From NCBI RefSeq assembly GCF_047238305.1, contig NZ_JBDFMO010000001.1, positions 2,480,001 to 2,544,000 of the forward strand: a DNA stretch of 64,000 nucleotides. Direction: 5' to 3'. The notes under the pieces are model-generated. The model saw nothing but the letters and a program-made list of their open reading frames with translations, was not told the DNA's origin and made no database searches. How positions within the stretch are numbered: position 1 is the stretch's first letter; each line of letters opens with the position of its first letter. Positions 33,052-41,517 of this stretch are shown here, piece by piece. The DNA is from Ferdinandcohnia sp047238305. Lineage in GTDB: Bacteria; Bacillota; Bacilli; Bacillales; Bacillaceae_L. Both the position numbers and the translations under genes were made by a program.

Positions 33052-34479
33052 ATGGCACCGAAAACAATTATTGAAAAAATATGGGATCAACACGTAATCA
33101 ATCATGAAGAGGGGAAGCCAAGCCTCCTATATATTGACTTACACCTTGTCCATGAAGTAACTTCTCCGCAAGCTTTTGAAGGATTACGTTTGAAAAATAG
33201 AAAAGTTAGAAGACCTGACTTAACATTTGCAACAATGGACCATAACGTTCCTACAACAAGTGATCGTTTCAAAACAAAGGATGAAATTGCCGCAAAACAA
33301 ATGAGTGCATTAGAAAAAAACTGTAAGGAATTCAATGTTCCACTTGCAGATCTTTACAGCCCCGAACAAGGGATTGTCCACGTAATTGGTCCTGAACTTG
33401 GATTAACACAACCAGGTAAAACGATTGTATGTGGAGATAGTCATACATCTACACATGGTGCATTTGGAGCTTTAGCGTTTGGAATTGGGACAAGCGAGGT
33501 TGAACATGTTCTTGCAACTCAAACATTATGGCAACAAAAACCTAAAACCATGCAAGTCAATGTTGTCGGGACTTTATCACCAGGTGTTTATGCTAAGGAC
33601 GTTATTTTATCGATTATCCGTAAATTTGGAATTGATTTTGGAACGGGGCATGTTATTGAATATACGGGTGAAGCGATTCGAAAGATGTCCATGGAAGAAA
33701 GAATGACCATTTGTAATATGTCCATTGAAGGTGGAGCAAAAGCTGGATTAATCAGCCCAGATGAAACGACATTTTCATATTTAAAAGGAAAAAAACATAG
33801 CCCAGTTGGAGCTGAATTCGATGCGGCCGTTGAGAGATGGAAGCAACTTGCAACTGATGAAGGTGCAGTTTTTGATACTGTTCTAGAAATTCATGCGGAT
33901 GAAATTTTACCAACTGTTACATGGGGTACAAACCCGTCAATGAGTGTAACCATTGATGACACTGTTCCATTCCCTGAGGATTTTAAAAGGGAAGTTGACA
34001 GAAAATCTGCAGAGCGTGCTTATGAATATATGGAGCTTGCTCCAGGAACTCCAATTAACGAGATTGAAATTCAACATGTCTTTATTGGTTCATGTACGAA
34101 CTCACGTATTGGCGATTTGCGTGAAGCGGCAGACGTTATCCGCGGACAAAAAGTATCTCCTAAAGTGCGTGCTTTAGTCGTTCCAGGCTCACAACAAGTT
34201 AAGCTACAAGCAGAAAAAGAAGGACTTGCAGATGTATTCCGAGAAGCTGGCTTTGAATGGCGCGATGCGGGATGTAGCATGTGCTTAAGTATGAACCCAG
34301 ATGTAGTACCTGCAGGTGAAAGATGTGCTTCTACATCGAATCGTAACTTTGAAGGTCGACAAGGTAAGGGAGCTCGGACACATTTGGTAAGTCCTGCAAT
34401 GGCAGCAGCGGCAGCGATATATGGAAGATTCGTAGATGTACGTAAACTTCAAAAAGTAGCAACAGGAGAGGAGGCATAA
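33052..34479 (+). CDS. leuC: 3-isopropylmalate dehydratase, large subunit
   Basis: This 475-residue aconitase-family subunit isomerises 2- to 3-isopropylmalate. The 4Fe-4S ligands are in GSCTNSRIGD and CSMCLSMNPD. VCGDSHTSTHGAFGALAFGIGTSEVEHVLATQ is the conserved N-terminal block. The start is ATG with AAGGAGGAG upstream. LeuD follows after 2 bp. Confidence 0.97.
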   Translation: MAPKTIIEKIWDQHVINHEEGKPSLLYIDLHLVHEVTSPQAFEGLRLKNRKVRRPDLTFATMDHNVPTTSDRFKTKDEIAAKQMSALEKNCKEFNVPLADLYSPEQGIVHVIGPELGLTQPGKTIVCGDSHTSTHGAFGALAFGIGTSEVEHVLATQTLWQQKPKTMQVNVVGTLSPGVYAKDVILSIIRKFGIDFGTGHVIEYTGEAIRKMSMEERMTICNMSIEGGAKAGLISPDETTFSYLKGKKHSPVGAEFDAAVERWKQLATDEGAVFDTVLEIHADEILPTVTWGTNPSMSVTIDDTVPFPEDFKREVDRKSAERAYEYMELAPGTPINEIEIQHVFIGSCTNSRIGDLREAADVIRGQKVSPKVRALVVPGSQQVKLQAEKEGLADVFREAGFEWRDAGCSMCLSMNPDVVPAGERCASTSNRNFEGRQGKGARTHLVSPAMAAAAAIYGRFVDVRKLQKVATGEEA

Positions 34480-34481
34480 AC

Positions 34482-35069
34482 ATGGAACCGTTTATCACAC
34501 ATACAGGTAAAGTTGCTGGAATGGATCGAAACAATGTCGATACAGATCAAATCATTCCAAAGCAATTTTTAAAGAGTATTGAAAGAACAGGGTTTGGAAA
34601 ATATGCCTTTTTCGATTGGCGCTTTGAAGCTGATGGAAGTCCAAATCCAAATTTTGAATTAAACCGTAAAGAAAACGAAGGTGCATCCATTTTAGTGGCT
34701 AACGAAAACTTTGGCTGCGGCTCTTCACGTGAGCATGCCCCATGGGCATTACAAGACTATGGATTTAAAGTAATACTAGCACCTTCATTTGCAGATATTT
34801 TTTATAATAACTGCTTAAAGAACGGAATGCTTCCAATTGTTTTAGAAAAAAGTGTAATCGAGTATCTATTAAAAGAAGCCAATGATGCTAACTTTGAATG
34901 TACAATATCTTTAGAAGACCAAACCATTGTAGATTCAAAAGGCTTCAAAACAGAATTCACAATTGATTCCTATTGGAAGGAAATGTTGATCAATGGTTGG
35001 GATGAGATTGATAAAACACTTTCCTACGAGCAACAAATTAAAGAACACGAACTTAAAACGGCCAACTAA
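34482..35069 (+). CDS. leuD: 3-isopropylmalate dehydratase, small subunit
   Basis: This 195-residue swivel-domain subunit pairs with LeuC. The NVDTDQIIPKQFLK motif and the substrate-binding loop NFGCGSSREHAPWAL are present. The start is ATG behind GGAGAGGAGG, the site lying within the leuC 3' end. It is the last gene of the ilv-leu operon; a strong terminator follows. Confidence 0.97.
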   Translation: MEPFITHTGKVAGMDRNNVDTDQIIPKQFLKSIERTGFGKYAFFDWRFEADGSPNPNFELNRKENEGASILVANENFGCGSSREHAPWALQDYGFKVILAPSFADIFYNNCLKNGMLPIVLEKSVIEYLLKEANDANFECTISLEDQTIVDSKGFKTEFTIDSYWKEMLINGWDEIDKTLSYEQQIKEHELKTAN

Positions 35070-35074
35070 AATTG

Positions 35075-35110
35075 TAGACAAAGCCATTTTCGGCTTTGTC
35101 TATATTTTTT
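35075..35110 (+). terminator. Intrinsic terminator of the ilv-leu operon
   Basis: AGACAAAGCC pairs with GGCTTTGTCT around ATTTTC and is followed by ATATTTTTT. Confidence 0.9.
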
Positions 35111-35200
35111 GGAATCTAGCAAGCCTCCTATTGTTTTCTCCATTTTTCATTGTTAAACTTATAACTCAAGATAAAAACGAATTTGGGGTTGGAAAACTCT

Positions 35201-36235
35201 ATGGATAAGCAAAACAAAGATAAAAAACAGGAAAACATTATTCCATTTCCTAAGCTTAAAGAAAGATTGATGGAAAAAGGACTTGAAGCTTTATCGAGTA
35301 AAAAATTTAACGAGGCTCTAGCATTATTGAAGCAGGCCAAAGAGCTTGAAACAGGTAACCACGAAATTGAACTAGGCATTGTAATATGTCTTTTTGAATT
35401 GGGAGAATTGGAGAAGGCTAAAGAGAGCTGCTTAGAGATGTTAAAAGAGGATGTCGGGGATTATTTTCACGTGCTTCAAATTTATGTAACAATCCTGATC
35501 CAGCTCGGACAATATGATGAAGTCCAATCAACTATTGAGGCGGTGCTAGAAGAGGATTCAGTTCCACCTCAGCATTTGGACCATTTAACCCAGTTACTAG
35601 AACTTAGTAAACGAATGCTTGTTTCGGGTGGGGTGGAAAAAGAAGCGGAAGCTGAGGAATTTAACAAGGATATGAAACAGGAGCTCCAAAACGTCTTATA
35701 TAATGAAGGAATAGTTGGAAAACAAATTGCCACGATTCAATCCTTGAAGGAACTAAATATAAGAAAATACCTCGATCTTCTCGTCCCATTTCTAGTGATG
35801 CCTGAGAAACATCCAATTGTAAAAACCATCATTATTCAGTTGCTTGCTACAAATCAGGTCGATCTCGAGGTAGAAGTAGAAAAATTTGGTGAATCAAAAA
35901 AGGTAAACCCTAAAAACCTTGTTGATCCATCGATGTCTCCTTTCACAATTAAGGTTCTGTCCATCTTGGAAGAGCAATTGGAAAATGAGAATCCTACTCT
36001 TTACGAAACGGCAAAAGAAATTTGGCTTCGGCATCTTTTTGTACTCTATCCATTCACATTGGAGGAGGAGGAACCTTCAAAGTATGCAGCTACTTTACAT
36101 TTATATAGTGCTGAATTACATGGAATGGAGATTGAGAATCAAACACTTGAGGAAATCTATGGTGTAAATCTTTTTGAACTAAAACAAACCTTGGACAAAC
36201 TAGAAAAGGTTGAACGTTTTTCTTATATTGAATAA
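35201..36235 (+). CDS. ysoA: TPR-repeat protein (YsoA-like)
   Basis: This roughly 344-residue cytoplasmic protein has N-terminal tetratricopeptide repeats (about residues 25-125, with KGLEALSSKKFNEALALLKQA and CLFELGELEKAKESCLEML). A less defined helical C-terminal half follows. It lies between leuD and tig, as ysoA does in B. subtilis. The start taken is ATG at 35201 with GGGGTTGG upstream; a TTG six codons earlier is also possible. Function is unknown; TPRs suggest a protein-binding role. Confidence 0.85.
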   Translation: MDKQNKDKKQENIIPFPKLKERLMEKGLEALSSKKFNEALALLKQAKELETGNHEIELGIVICLFELGELEKAKESCLEMLKEDVGDYFHVLQIYVTILIQLGQYDEVQSTIEAVLEEDSVPPQHLDHLTQLLELSKRMLVSGGVEKEAEAEEFNKDMKQELQNVLYNEGIVGKQIATIQSLKELNIRKYLDLLVPFLVMPEKHPIVKTIIIQLLATNQVDLEVEVEKFGESKKVNPKNLVDPSMSPFTIKVLSILEEQLENENPTLYETAKEIWLRHLFVLYPFTLEEEEPSKYAATLHLYSAELHGMEIENQTLEEIYGVNLFELKQTLDKLEKVERFSYIE

Positions 36236-36310
36236 AATAAAAGAATCTCGAAATTTTATAATATAGCGTAGTTGGGTAAACTTTCTAACAATATAATCAT
36301 TTTCTATATG

Positions 36311-36338
36311 TTGAAAGGTGACCATTCTATGTTATAAT
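36311..36338 (+). promoter_or_regulatory. Sigma-A promoter of tig
   Basis: TTGAAA (36311-36316), a 16-bp spacer and TATAAT (36333-36338), with a TG at the extended -10 position. The leader to tig is about 100 nt, with no clear structure. Confidence 0.7.
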
Positions 36339-36441
36339 GTAATGGTTGTAAAATGCTAGTTTACCGACATATGGTAATAGTTAATCCAATTTACATATCG
36401 GAAAAAATAGTTAGTAAATAGATAGTTGGAGGGAAAGAATT

Positions 36442-37728
36442 ATGTCCGCAAAGTGGGAAAAATTAGAAGGAAACCAAGGTGTCTTAACTGTAGAGGTTGA
36501 CGCTGAAACATTTAACAAAGGACTTGACGATGCATTTAAAAAGGTAGTTAAGCAAGTAAACGTACCTGGATTCCGTAAAGGTAAAATGCCACGTGGAATG
36601 TTTGAAAAGCGTTTTGGTGTTGAATCATTATACCAAGATGCATTAGATATCATTCTTCCAGATGCATATGAAAATGCAATCAAAGAAACTGGAATTGAGC
36701 CAGTTGACCGTCCAGAAGTTGACGTTGAGCAAATCGAAAAAGGTAAAAACCTTATTTTCACAGCAAAAGTTACGGTTAAACCAGAAGTTAAACTTGGCGA
36801 CTACAAAGGTCTAGAAGTAGAAAAACTTGATGATACTGTAACTGATGAAGAAGTAGATGCAGAAATCAAGCAATTACAAGAGCGCAATGCAGAACTAGTT
36901 GTTAAAGAAGATGGTACTGTAGAAAATGGCGATACTGTAGTAATTGATTTCGAAGGTTTCGTTGATGGAGAAGCGTTCGAAGGTGGAAAAGCTGAAAACT
37001 ATTCATTAGAAATTGGTTCAGGTTCATTCATCCCTGGTTTCGAAGAGCAATTAGTTGGAGTTGCTGCTGGAGCTGAAAAAGATGTGGAAGTTACATTCCC
37101 TGAAGAGTACCATGCTGAAAATTTAGCAGGAAAGCCAGCAACATTTAAAGTAAAGGTTCATGAAATTAAAGGAAAAGAACTTCCTGAATTAGATGATGAG
37201 TTTGCAAAAGATGTAGACGATGAAGTAGAAACATTAGATGAGTTAAAAGCTAAAACAAGAACTCGTTTAGAAGAAACTAAAAAACAAGATGCTGAAAATA
37301 GCCTTAAAGACACATTAATCGAAAAAGCATCCGAAAATGCAGAAATCGATATTCCAGAAGCAATGATTAACACTGAATTAGATCGTATGCTTCGTGAATT
37401 TGAACAACGTCTTCAAATGCAAGGTATGAATCTTGACCTTTATTTCCAATTCTCAGGTCAAGACGAAAATGCTTTACGTGAACAGATGAAAGAAGATGCT
37501 GGCAAGCGCGTACGTGTTAACTTAACTTTAGAAGCAATTGCAAATGCTGAAAATATCGAAGTTTCTGAAGAAGAAATTAATGCGGAACTTGAAAATATGT
37601 CTACTATGTACGGTGTATCTGCTGAACAACTTAAGCAAATGCTCGGTGGCGTAGATGGAGTTAAAGAAGATTTAAAAATAAGAAAAGCAATCGATTTTCT
37701 TGTGGAAAATAGCAAAAGTGTTGCATAA
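36442..37728 (+). CDS. tig: Trigger factor
   Basis: This 428-residue ribosome-associated chaperone and peptidyl-prolyl isomerase has its ribosome-binding loop at GFRKGKMPRGMFEKRFG (near residue 43). The FKBP-type PPIase domain spans about residues 160-245 (GDTVVIDFEGFVDGEAFEGG, FIPGFEEQLVG). The C-terminal chaperone arms follow. It binds nascent chains at the ribosome exit tunnel. The start is ATG with GGAGGGAAAG upstream. It is probably monocistronic, with its own promoter and a terminator before clpX. Confidence 0.98.
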   Translation: MSAKWEKLEGNQGVLTVEVDAETFNKGLDDAFKKVVKQVNVPGFRKGKMPRGMFEKRFGVESLYQDALDIILPDAYENAIKETGIEPVDRPEVDVEQIEKGKNLIFTAKVTVKPEVKLGDYKGLEVEKLDDTVTDEEVDAEIKQLQERNAELVVKEDGTVENGDTVVIDFEGFVDGEAFEGGKAENYSLEIGSGSFIPGFEEQLVGVAAGAEKDVEVTFPEEYHAENLAGKPATFKVKVHEIKGKELPELDDEFAKDVDDEVETLDELKAKTRTRLEETKKQDAENSLKDTLIEKASENAEIDIPEAMINTELDRMLREFEQRLQMQGMNLDLYFQFSGQDENALREQMKEDAGKRVRVNLTLEAIANAENIEVSEEEINAELENMSTMYGVSAEQLKQMLGGVDGVKEDLKIRKAIDFLVENSKSVA

Positions 37729-37746
37729 TATTAAATAAGGGAATAT

Positions 37747-37778
37747 CAAGGCGCGATATTATCGTGCCTTGTTTTATA
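37747..37778 (+). terminator. Intrinsic terminator after tig
   Basis: CAAGGCGCGATA pairs with TATCGTGCCTTG-type sequence (one wobble) and is followed by TTTTAT. Confidence 0.8.
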
Positions 37779-37953
37779 CCCAAAACATGGAAGTAGTACA
37801 TACAATAGGCTGTTGGTAGTAGTTTTATTCTAACGAATCTGGGAACACTTAAAAGGAGGGCAAAGTTCACACGTTTCACTAGGCGGTTTCCAACCAAAAA
37901 CATACTTACATAATGACAAGAGAGTTATTTATTACCTATTCGAAGAAGAAATA

Positions 37954-38132
37954 TGGTACAATGTGCAATACATAACTATTAGAAATACCGAACTGATGGT
38001 ATGGGGCCTAAGTTCAAGCTAGTCTGCTAAAAGATAAGGGTGTACGAGAAACAGCGAAAAGATTCAGCGCTTATCGATGCCTAAAGAATGTTGGCTTATT
38101 GTAGAGAGAAGAAACTAATAAGGGGTGACATA
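37954..38132 (+). promoter_or_regulatory. clpX promoter and unrecognised leader
   Basis: TGGTACAAT (37954-37962) is an extended -10 element. The leader of about 165 nt contains an ATACC/GGTAT hairpin near 37986-38003, but I could not assign it to a known RNA family. The interval 37779-37953 shows no other feature. Confidence 0.4.
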
Positions 38133-39395
38133 ATGTTTAAATTTAACGATGAAAAAGGGCAACTTAAGTGTTCTTTTTGTGGTAAAACTCAAGATCAGGT
38201 TCGTAAGTTAGTTGCAGGACCTGGCGTTTATATATGCGATGAATGTATCGAACTATGTACTGAAATCGTTGAAGAGGAATTAGGTACTGAAGAAGAAGTT
38301 GAATTCAAAGACGTACCAAAGCCAAAAGAAATTAGAGAAATATTAGATGAATATGTGATTGGTCAAGACTCAGCGAAGAAATCCTTAGCGGTTGCTGTTT
38401 ATAACCACTATAAACGTATTAATTCAAACAGCAAAATTGATGATGTTGAATTGTCTAAGAGTAATATTTGTATGATTGGGCCAACTGGTAGTGGTAAAAC
38501 ATTACTTGCCCAAACATTGGCTCGTATATTAAATGTGCCATTTGCCATTGCAGATGCGACTTCGTTAACAGAGGCTGGATATGTTGGTGAAGATGTAGAA
38601 AACATTCTTTTAAAGCTCATCCAAGCAGCTGATTATGATGTAGAAAAAGCAGAAAAAGGCATTATTTATATCGACGAAATTGATAAGGTAGCACGTAAAT
38701 CGGAAAACCCTTCGATCACAAGAGATGTTTCCGGTGAAGGTGTTCAGCAAGCACTTTTAAAAATTCTTGAAGGAACAGTGGCAAGCGTGCCTCCACAAGG
38801 TGGAAGAAAGCATCCACACCAAGAATTTATTCAAATCGATACGACAAATATTCTGTTTATTTGTGGTGGAGCATTTGATGGAATTGAACAAATCATTAAG
38901 CGTCGTCTCGGTAAAAAAGTAATTGGATTTGGATCTAACATTGTGGAAGAAGAATTAGACCAAAAATCATTACTTTCAAAATCATTACCAGAAGACTTAT
39001 TAAAGTTTGGATTAATTCCTGAATTTATTGGTCGTCTGCCAGTGATTGCAAGCCTTGAGCCACTAGACGAGGATGCATTAGTTGAAATTTTAACAAAGCC
39101 TAAAAATGCCCTAGTGAAGCAATATCAAAAAATGCTCGAGTTAGACGAAGTTGAACTTGATTTCGAAGAGGATGCCCTTAAGGAAATTGCGAAAAAAGCA
39201 ATTGAGCGTAAAACTGGTGCACGTGGTCTACGTTCCATTATCGAAGGAATCATGCTTGATGTGATGTTTGATCTTCCATCAAGAGACGATATTAAAAAAT
39301 GTATTATTACAGCTGAAACAGTTTCAAAAAATACTGCTCCAAAGCTTCTTTTGGATGATGGAACAGTAGTTGAAAATACAGAAATCTCCGCTTAA
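38133..39395 (+). CDS. clpX: ClpX, ATP-dependent unfoldase of ClpXP
   Basis: This 420-residue AAA+ unfoldase recognises substrates and feeds them to ClpP. The N-terminal zinc-binding domain has CSFCGK and CDECIELC (residues 13-40). The Walker A is GPTGSGKT, Walker B IIYIDEIDK, with the pore loop AGYVGEDVE and the ClpP-binding IGFG loop. The start taken is ATG at 38133, with AAGGGGTG upstream; the longer frame from 38088 has no matching site. It lies between tig and lonB as in B. subtilis, with no clpP adjacent. Confidence 0.98.
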   Translation: MFKFNDEKGQLKCSFCGKTQDQVRKLVAGPGVYICDECIELCTEIVEEELGTEEEVEFKDVPKPKEIREILDEYVIGQDSAKKSLAVAVYNHYKRINSNSKIDDVELSKSNICMIGPTGSGKTLLAQTLARILNVPFAIADATSLTEAGYVGEDVENILLKLIQAADYDVEKAEKGIIYIDEIDKVARKSENPSITRDVSGEGVQQALLKILEGTVASVPPQGGRKHPHQEFIQIDTTNILFICGGAFDGIEQIIKRRLGKKVIGFGSNIVEEELDQKSLLSKSLPEDLLKFGLIPEFIGRLPVIASLEPLDEDALVEILTKPKNALVKQYQKMLELDEVELDFEEDALKEIAKKAIERKTGARGLRSIIEGIMLDVMFDLPSRDDIKKCIITAETVSKNTAPKLLLDDGTVVENTEISA

Positions 39396-39398
39396 TGT

Positions 39399-39438
39399 AA
39401 AAATCCCGAGGTAACGAAACGTACCTCGGGATTTTTTT
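39399..39438 (+). terminator. Intrinsic terminator after clpX
   Basis: AAAATCCCGAGGTA pairs with TACCTCGGGATTTT and is followed by a T run. It is a very stable stem. Confidence 0.93.
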
Positions 39439-39451
39439 GTGAAATTAATGG

Positions 39452-39521
39452 AACGCCGATAGGATTGATTTAACGCCGATAGAACTCGTTTATCGTTGAT
39501 AGAATCAAAATAACGCCGACC
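39452..39521. repeat. Short 20-bp tandem repeat
   Basis: Three and a half units of about 20 bp follow each other with no gap: AACGCCGATAGGATTGATTT, AACGCCGATAGAACTCGTTT, a diverged ATCGTTGATAGAATCAAAAT, and AACGCCGACC. It lies between clpX and lonB and has no coding sense. Confidence 0.75.
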
Positions 39522-39600
39522 TTACGGGAATTATAATCATTTCTAACCCCCCTATGACTTCAATTAATCTAAATGTCCGTTCAAAAATCCTTCAAAACTG

Positions 39601-39630
39601 GTTTATTACACCTTTACTCAGGAGATAATA
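39601..39630 (+). promoter_or_regulatory. Sigma-F-like promoter of lonB
   Basis: GTTTA (39601-39605), 15 bp, then GGAGATAATA (39621-39630), which fits the sigma-F -10 form GGNNANANTR. LonB is a forespore protease in B. subtilis, transcribed by sigma-F. Confidence 0.6.
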
Positions 39631-39668
39631 GCTGATAGTAGTCTATCTTTGCGAGCAGGAGGAATAAT

Positions 39669-41348
39669 ATGAGTTGGACAGGTATAGTTTTATTCGTACA
39701 GCTATTTTTTGGAGTGATTATCGGGCTTTATTTTTGGAATCTCCTTAAAAACCAACGAACTCAAAAGGTATCTATAGATAAAGAGTCAAGAAAAGAAATG
39801 GAGCAACTTCGAAAAATGAGATCCATTTCCTTAACAGAGCCTCTAGCTGAGCGAGTAAGACCAACTAGTTTTTCAGATATCGTTGGCCAAGAGGATGGCA
39901 TTAAGTCACTAAAGGCCGCTCTATGTGGACCAAATCCTCAGCATGTTATCATTTATGGACCACCTGGAGTAGGGAAAACAGCCGCAGCTCGACTAGTAAT
40001 GGAGGAAGCAAAGCGAAATCAAAAGTCCCCATTTAAGCAGTCAGCTGTTTTTGTAGAATTGGATGCAACAACTGCAAGATTTGATGAACGTGGAATCGCT
40101 GATCCTTTAATTGGCTCTGTTCATGACCCGATTTATCAAGGTGCAGGTGCCATGGGCCAAGCTGGTATTCCACAGCCTAAGCCAGGGGCTGTGACACATG
40201 CACATGGGGGCGTATTATTCATTGATGAAATTGGTGAGCTTCATCCGATTCAAATGAATAAAATGCTTAAAGTGTTAGAGGATCGGAAGGTATTTCTTGA
40301 AAGTGCTTATTACAGTGAGGAAAATACACAAATTCCAACACATATTCATGATATCTTTAAAAATGGATTGCCAGCTGATTTCCGGATGATTGGTGCAACA
40401 ACAAGGACACCAAATGAACTCCCACCCGCCATTCGTTCACGATGTCTTGAGGTATTTTTCCGTGAATTGGATCAGGATGAATTAGCTATTGTAACAAGAA
40501 AGGCGCTCGAAAAAGTGAATATGCAAGCAACCGAGAAAGGCATTGCTACACTTGCATCCTATGCGCGAAATGGACGGGAAGTCGTTAACATGGTCCAAAT
40601 CGCAGCCGGTATTGCGATCTCGGAGGATCGTAATTTTATTAAGGATGAAGATATTGAATGGGTACTTCATTCCAGCCAGTTAACCCCGCGTTATGAAAAA
40701 AAGATCTATCCAAGTGCACGAGTGGGACTTGTAAATGGACTAGCGGTATTTGGACCAAATACAGGTGCCTTGTTAGAAATTGAGGTAACTGTGATTCCGG
40801 CTAAAGATAAAGGAACCATTAACATAACGGGTATTGTGGAAGAAGAAAGTATAGGAGACCGCGGAAAATCAGTTCGAAGAAAAAGTATGGCAAAAGGCTC
40901 GATTGAAAATGTGATTACAGTACTTCGTTCGATGGGTGTGCCTGCGCACGATTACGATATCCATGTTAACTTCCCAGGTGGAATTCCAATCGATGGTCCA
41001 TCTGCTGGTATTGCGATGGCTACAGGAATTTATTCGGCGATTCATAAGTTTCCGGTAGATCATATGGTTGCAATGACTGGGGAAATTAGTATTCATGGGA
41101 ATGTAAAACCGATTGGTGGAGTTGTGCCGAAAATAAAGGCCGCAAAACAAGCAGGTGCTAAAAAGGTCATCATCCCGGAAGAGAATATGCAATCCATTTT
41201 AAAGGAAATTGAAGGGATTGAAATTATTCCAGTTACAAATCTTGAAGAGGTTTTTGCAATCGCAATTGAAACACCTGAACGAGGGAAGCAATCTAAGCAA
41301 TCAATCATCCCAGCATCGGTAAACTATTCAAAGACAGAATCGGTCTAA
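39669..41348 (+). CDS. lonB: Lon-like ATP-dependent protease LonB (forespore type)
   Basis: This 559-residue protease has an N-terminal membrane helix (about residues 4-25) instead of the large LonA N-domain. An AAA+ module follows (Walker A YGPPGVGKTAAA; GGVLFIDEIGELHPIQMNKML). The C-terminal Lon protease domain has the catalytic Ser in DGPSAGIAMATG and Lys in VVPKIKAAKQAGA. B. subtilis LonB is 552 residues and localises to the forespore membrane. The start is ATG with AGCAGGAGG upstream. The sigma-F-like promoter supports the assignment. It is separated from lonA by a terminator. Confidence 0.96.
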   Translation: MSWTGIVLFVQLFFGVIIGLYFWNLLKNQRTQKVSIDKESRKEMEQLRKMRSISLTEPLAERVRPTSFSDIVGQEDGIKSLKAALCGPNPQHVIIYGPPGVGKTAAARLVMEEAKRNQKSPFKQSAVFVELDATTARFDERGIADPLIGSVHDPIYQGAGAMGQAGIPQPKPGAVTHAHGGVLFIDEIGELHPIQMNKMLKVLEDRKVFLESAYYSEENTQIPTHIHDIFKNGLPADFRMIGATTRTPNELPPAIRSRCLEVFFRELDQDELAIVTRKALEKVNMQATEKGIATLASYARNGREVVNMVQIAAGIAISEDRNFIKDEDIEWVLHSSQLTPRYEKKIYPSARVGLVNGLAVFGPNTGALLEIEVTVIPAKDKGTINITGIVEEESIGDRGKSVRRKSMAKGSIENVITVLRSMGVPAHDYDIHVNFPGGIPIDGPSAGIAMATGIYSAIHKFPVDHMVAMTGEISIHGNVKPIGGVVPKIKAAKQAGAKKVIIPEENMQSILKEIEGIEIIPVTNLEEVFAIAIETPERGKQSKQSIIPASVNYSKTESV

Positions 41349-41369
41349 AACCAAATCAGTTTAAAATAG

Positions 41370-41418
41370 AAAGACTTCGACATACTAAAAAGGAGCGTCG
41401 GAGTCTTTTATATTTTTG
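41370..41418 (+). terminator. Intrinsic terminator after lonB
   Basis: AAAGACT.CGAC pairs with GTCG.AGTCTTT, with one mismatch, around a loop that includes AAAAAGGAGC. TATATTTTTG follows. Confidence 0.75.
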
Positions 41419-41517
41419 ATTTTGTAAAAGAAAAATCCACTAAAATAGACACTGGCTATTAAATAAGATAAAATTTACATTTAAGAACTATATTTATTCA
41501 ATTTTGAGGTGTTAGCA

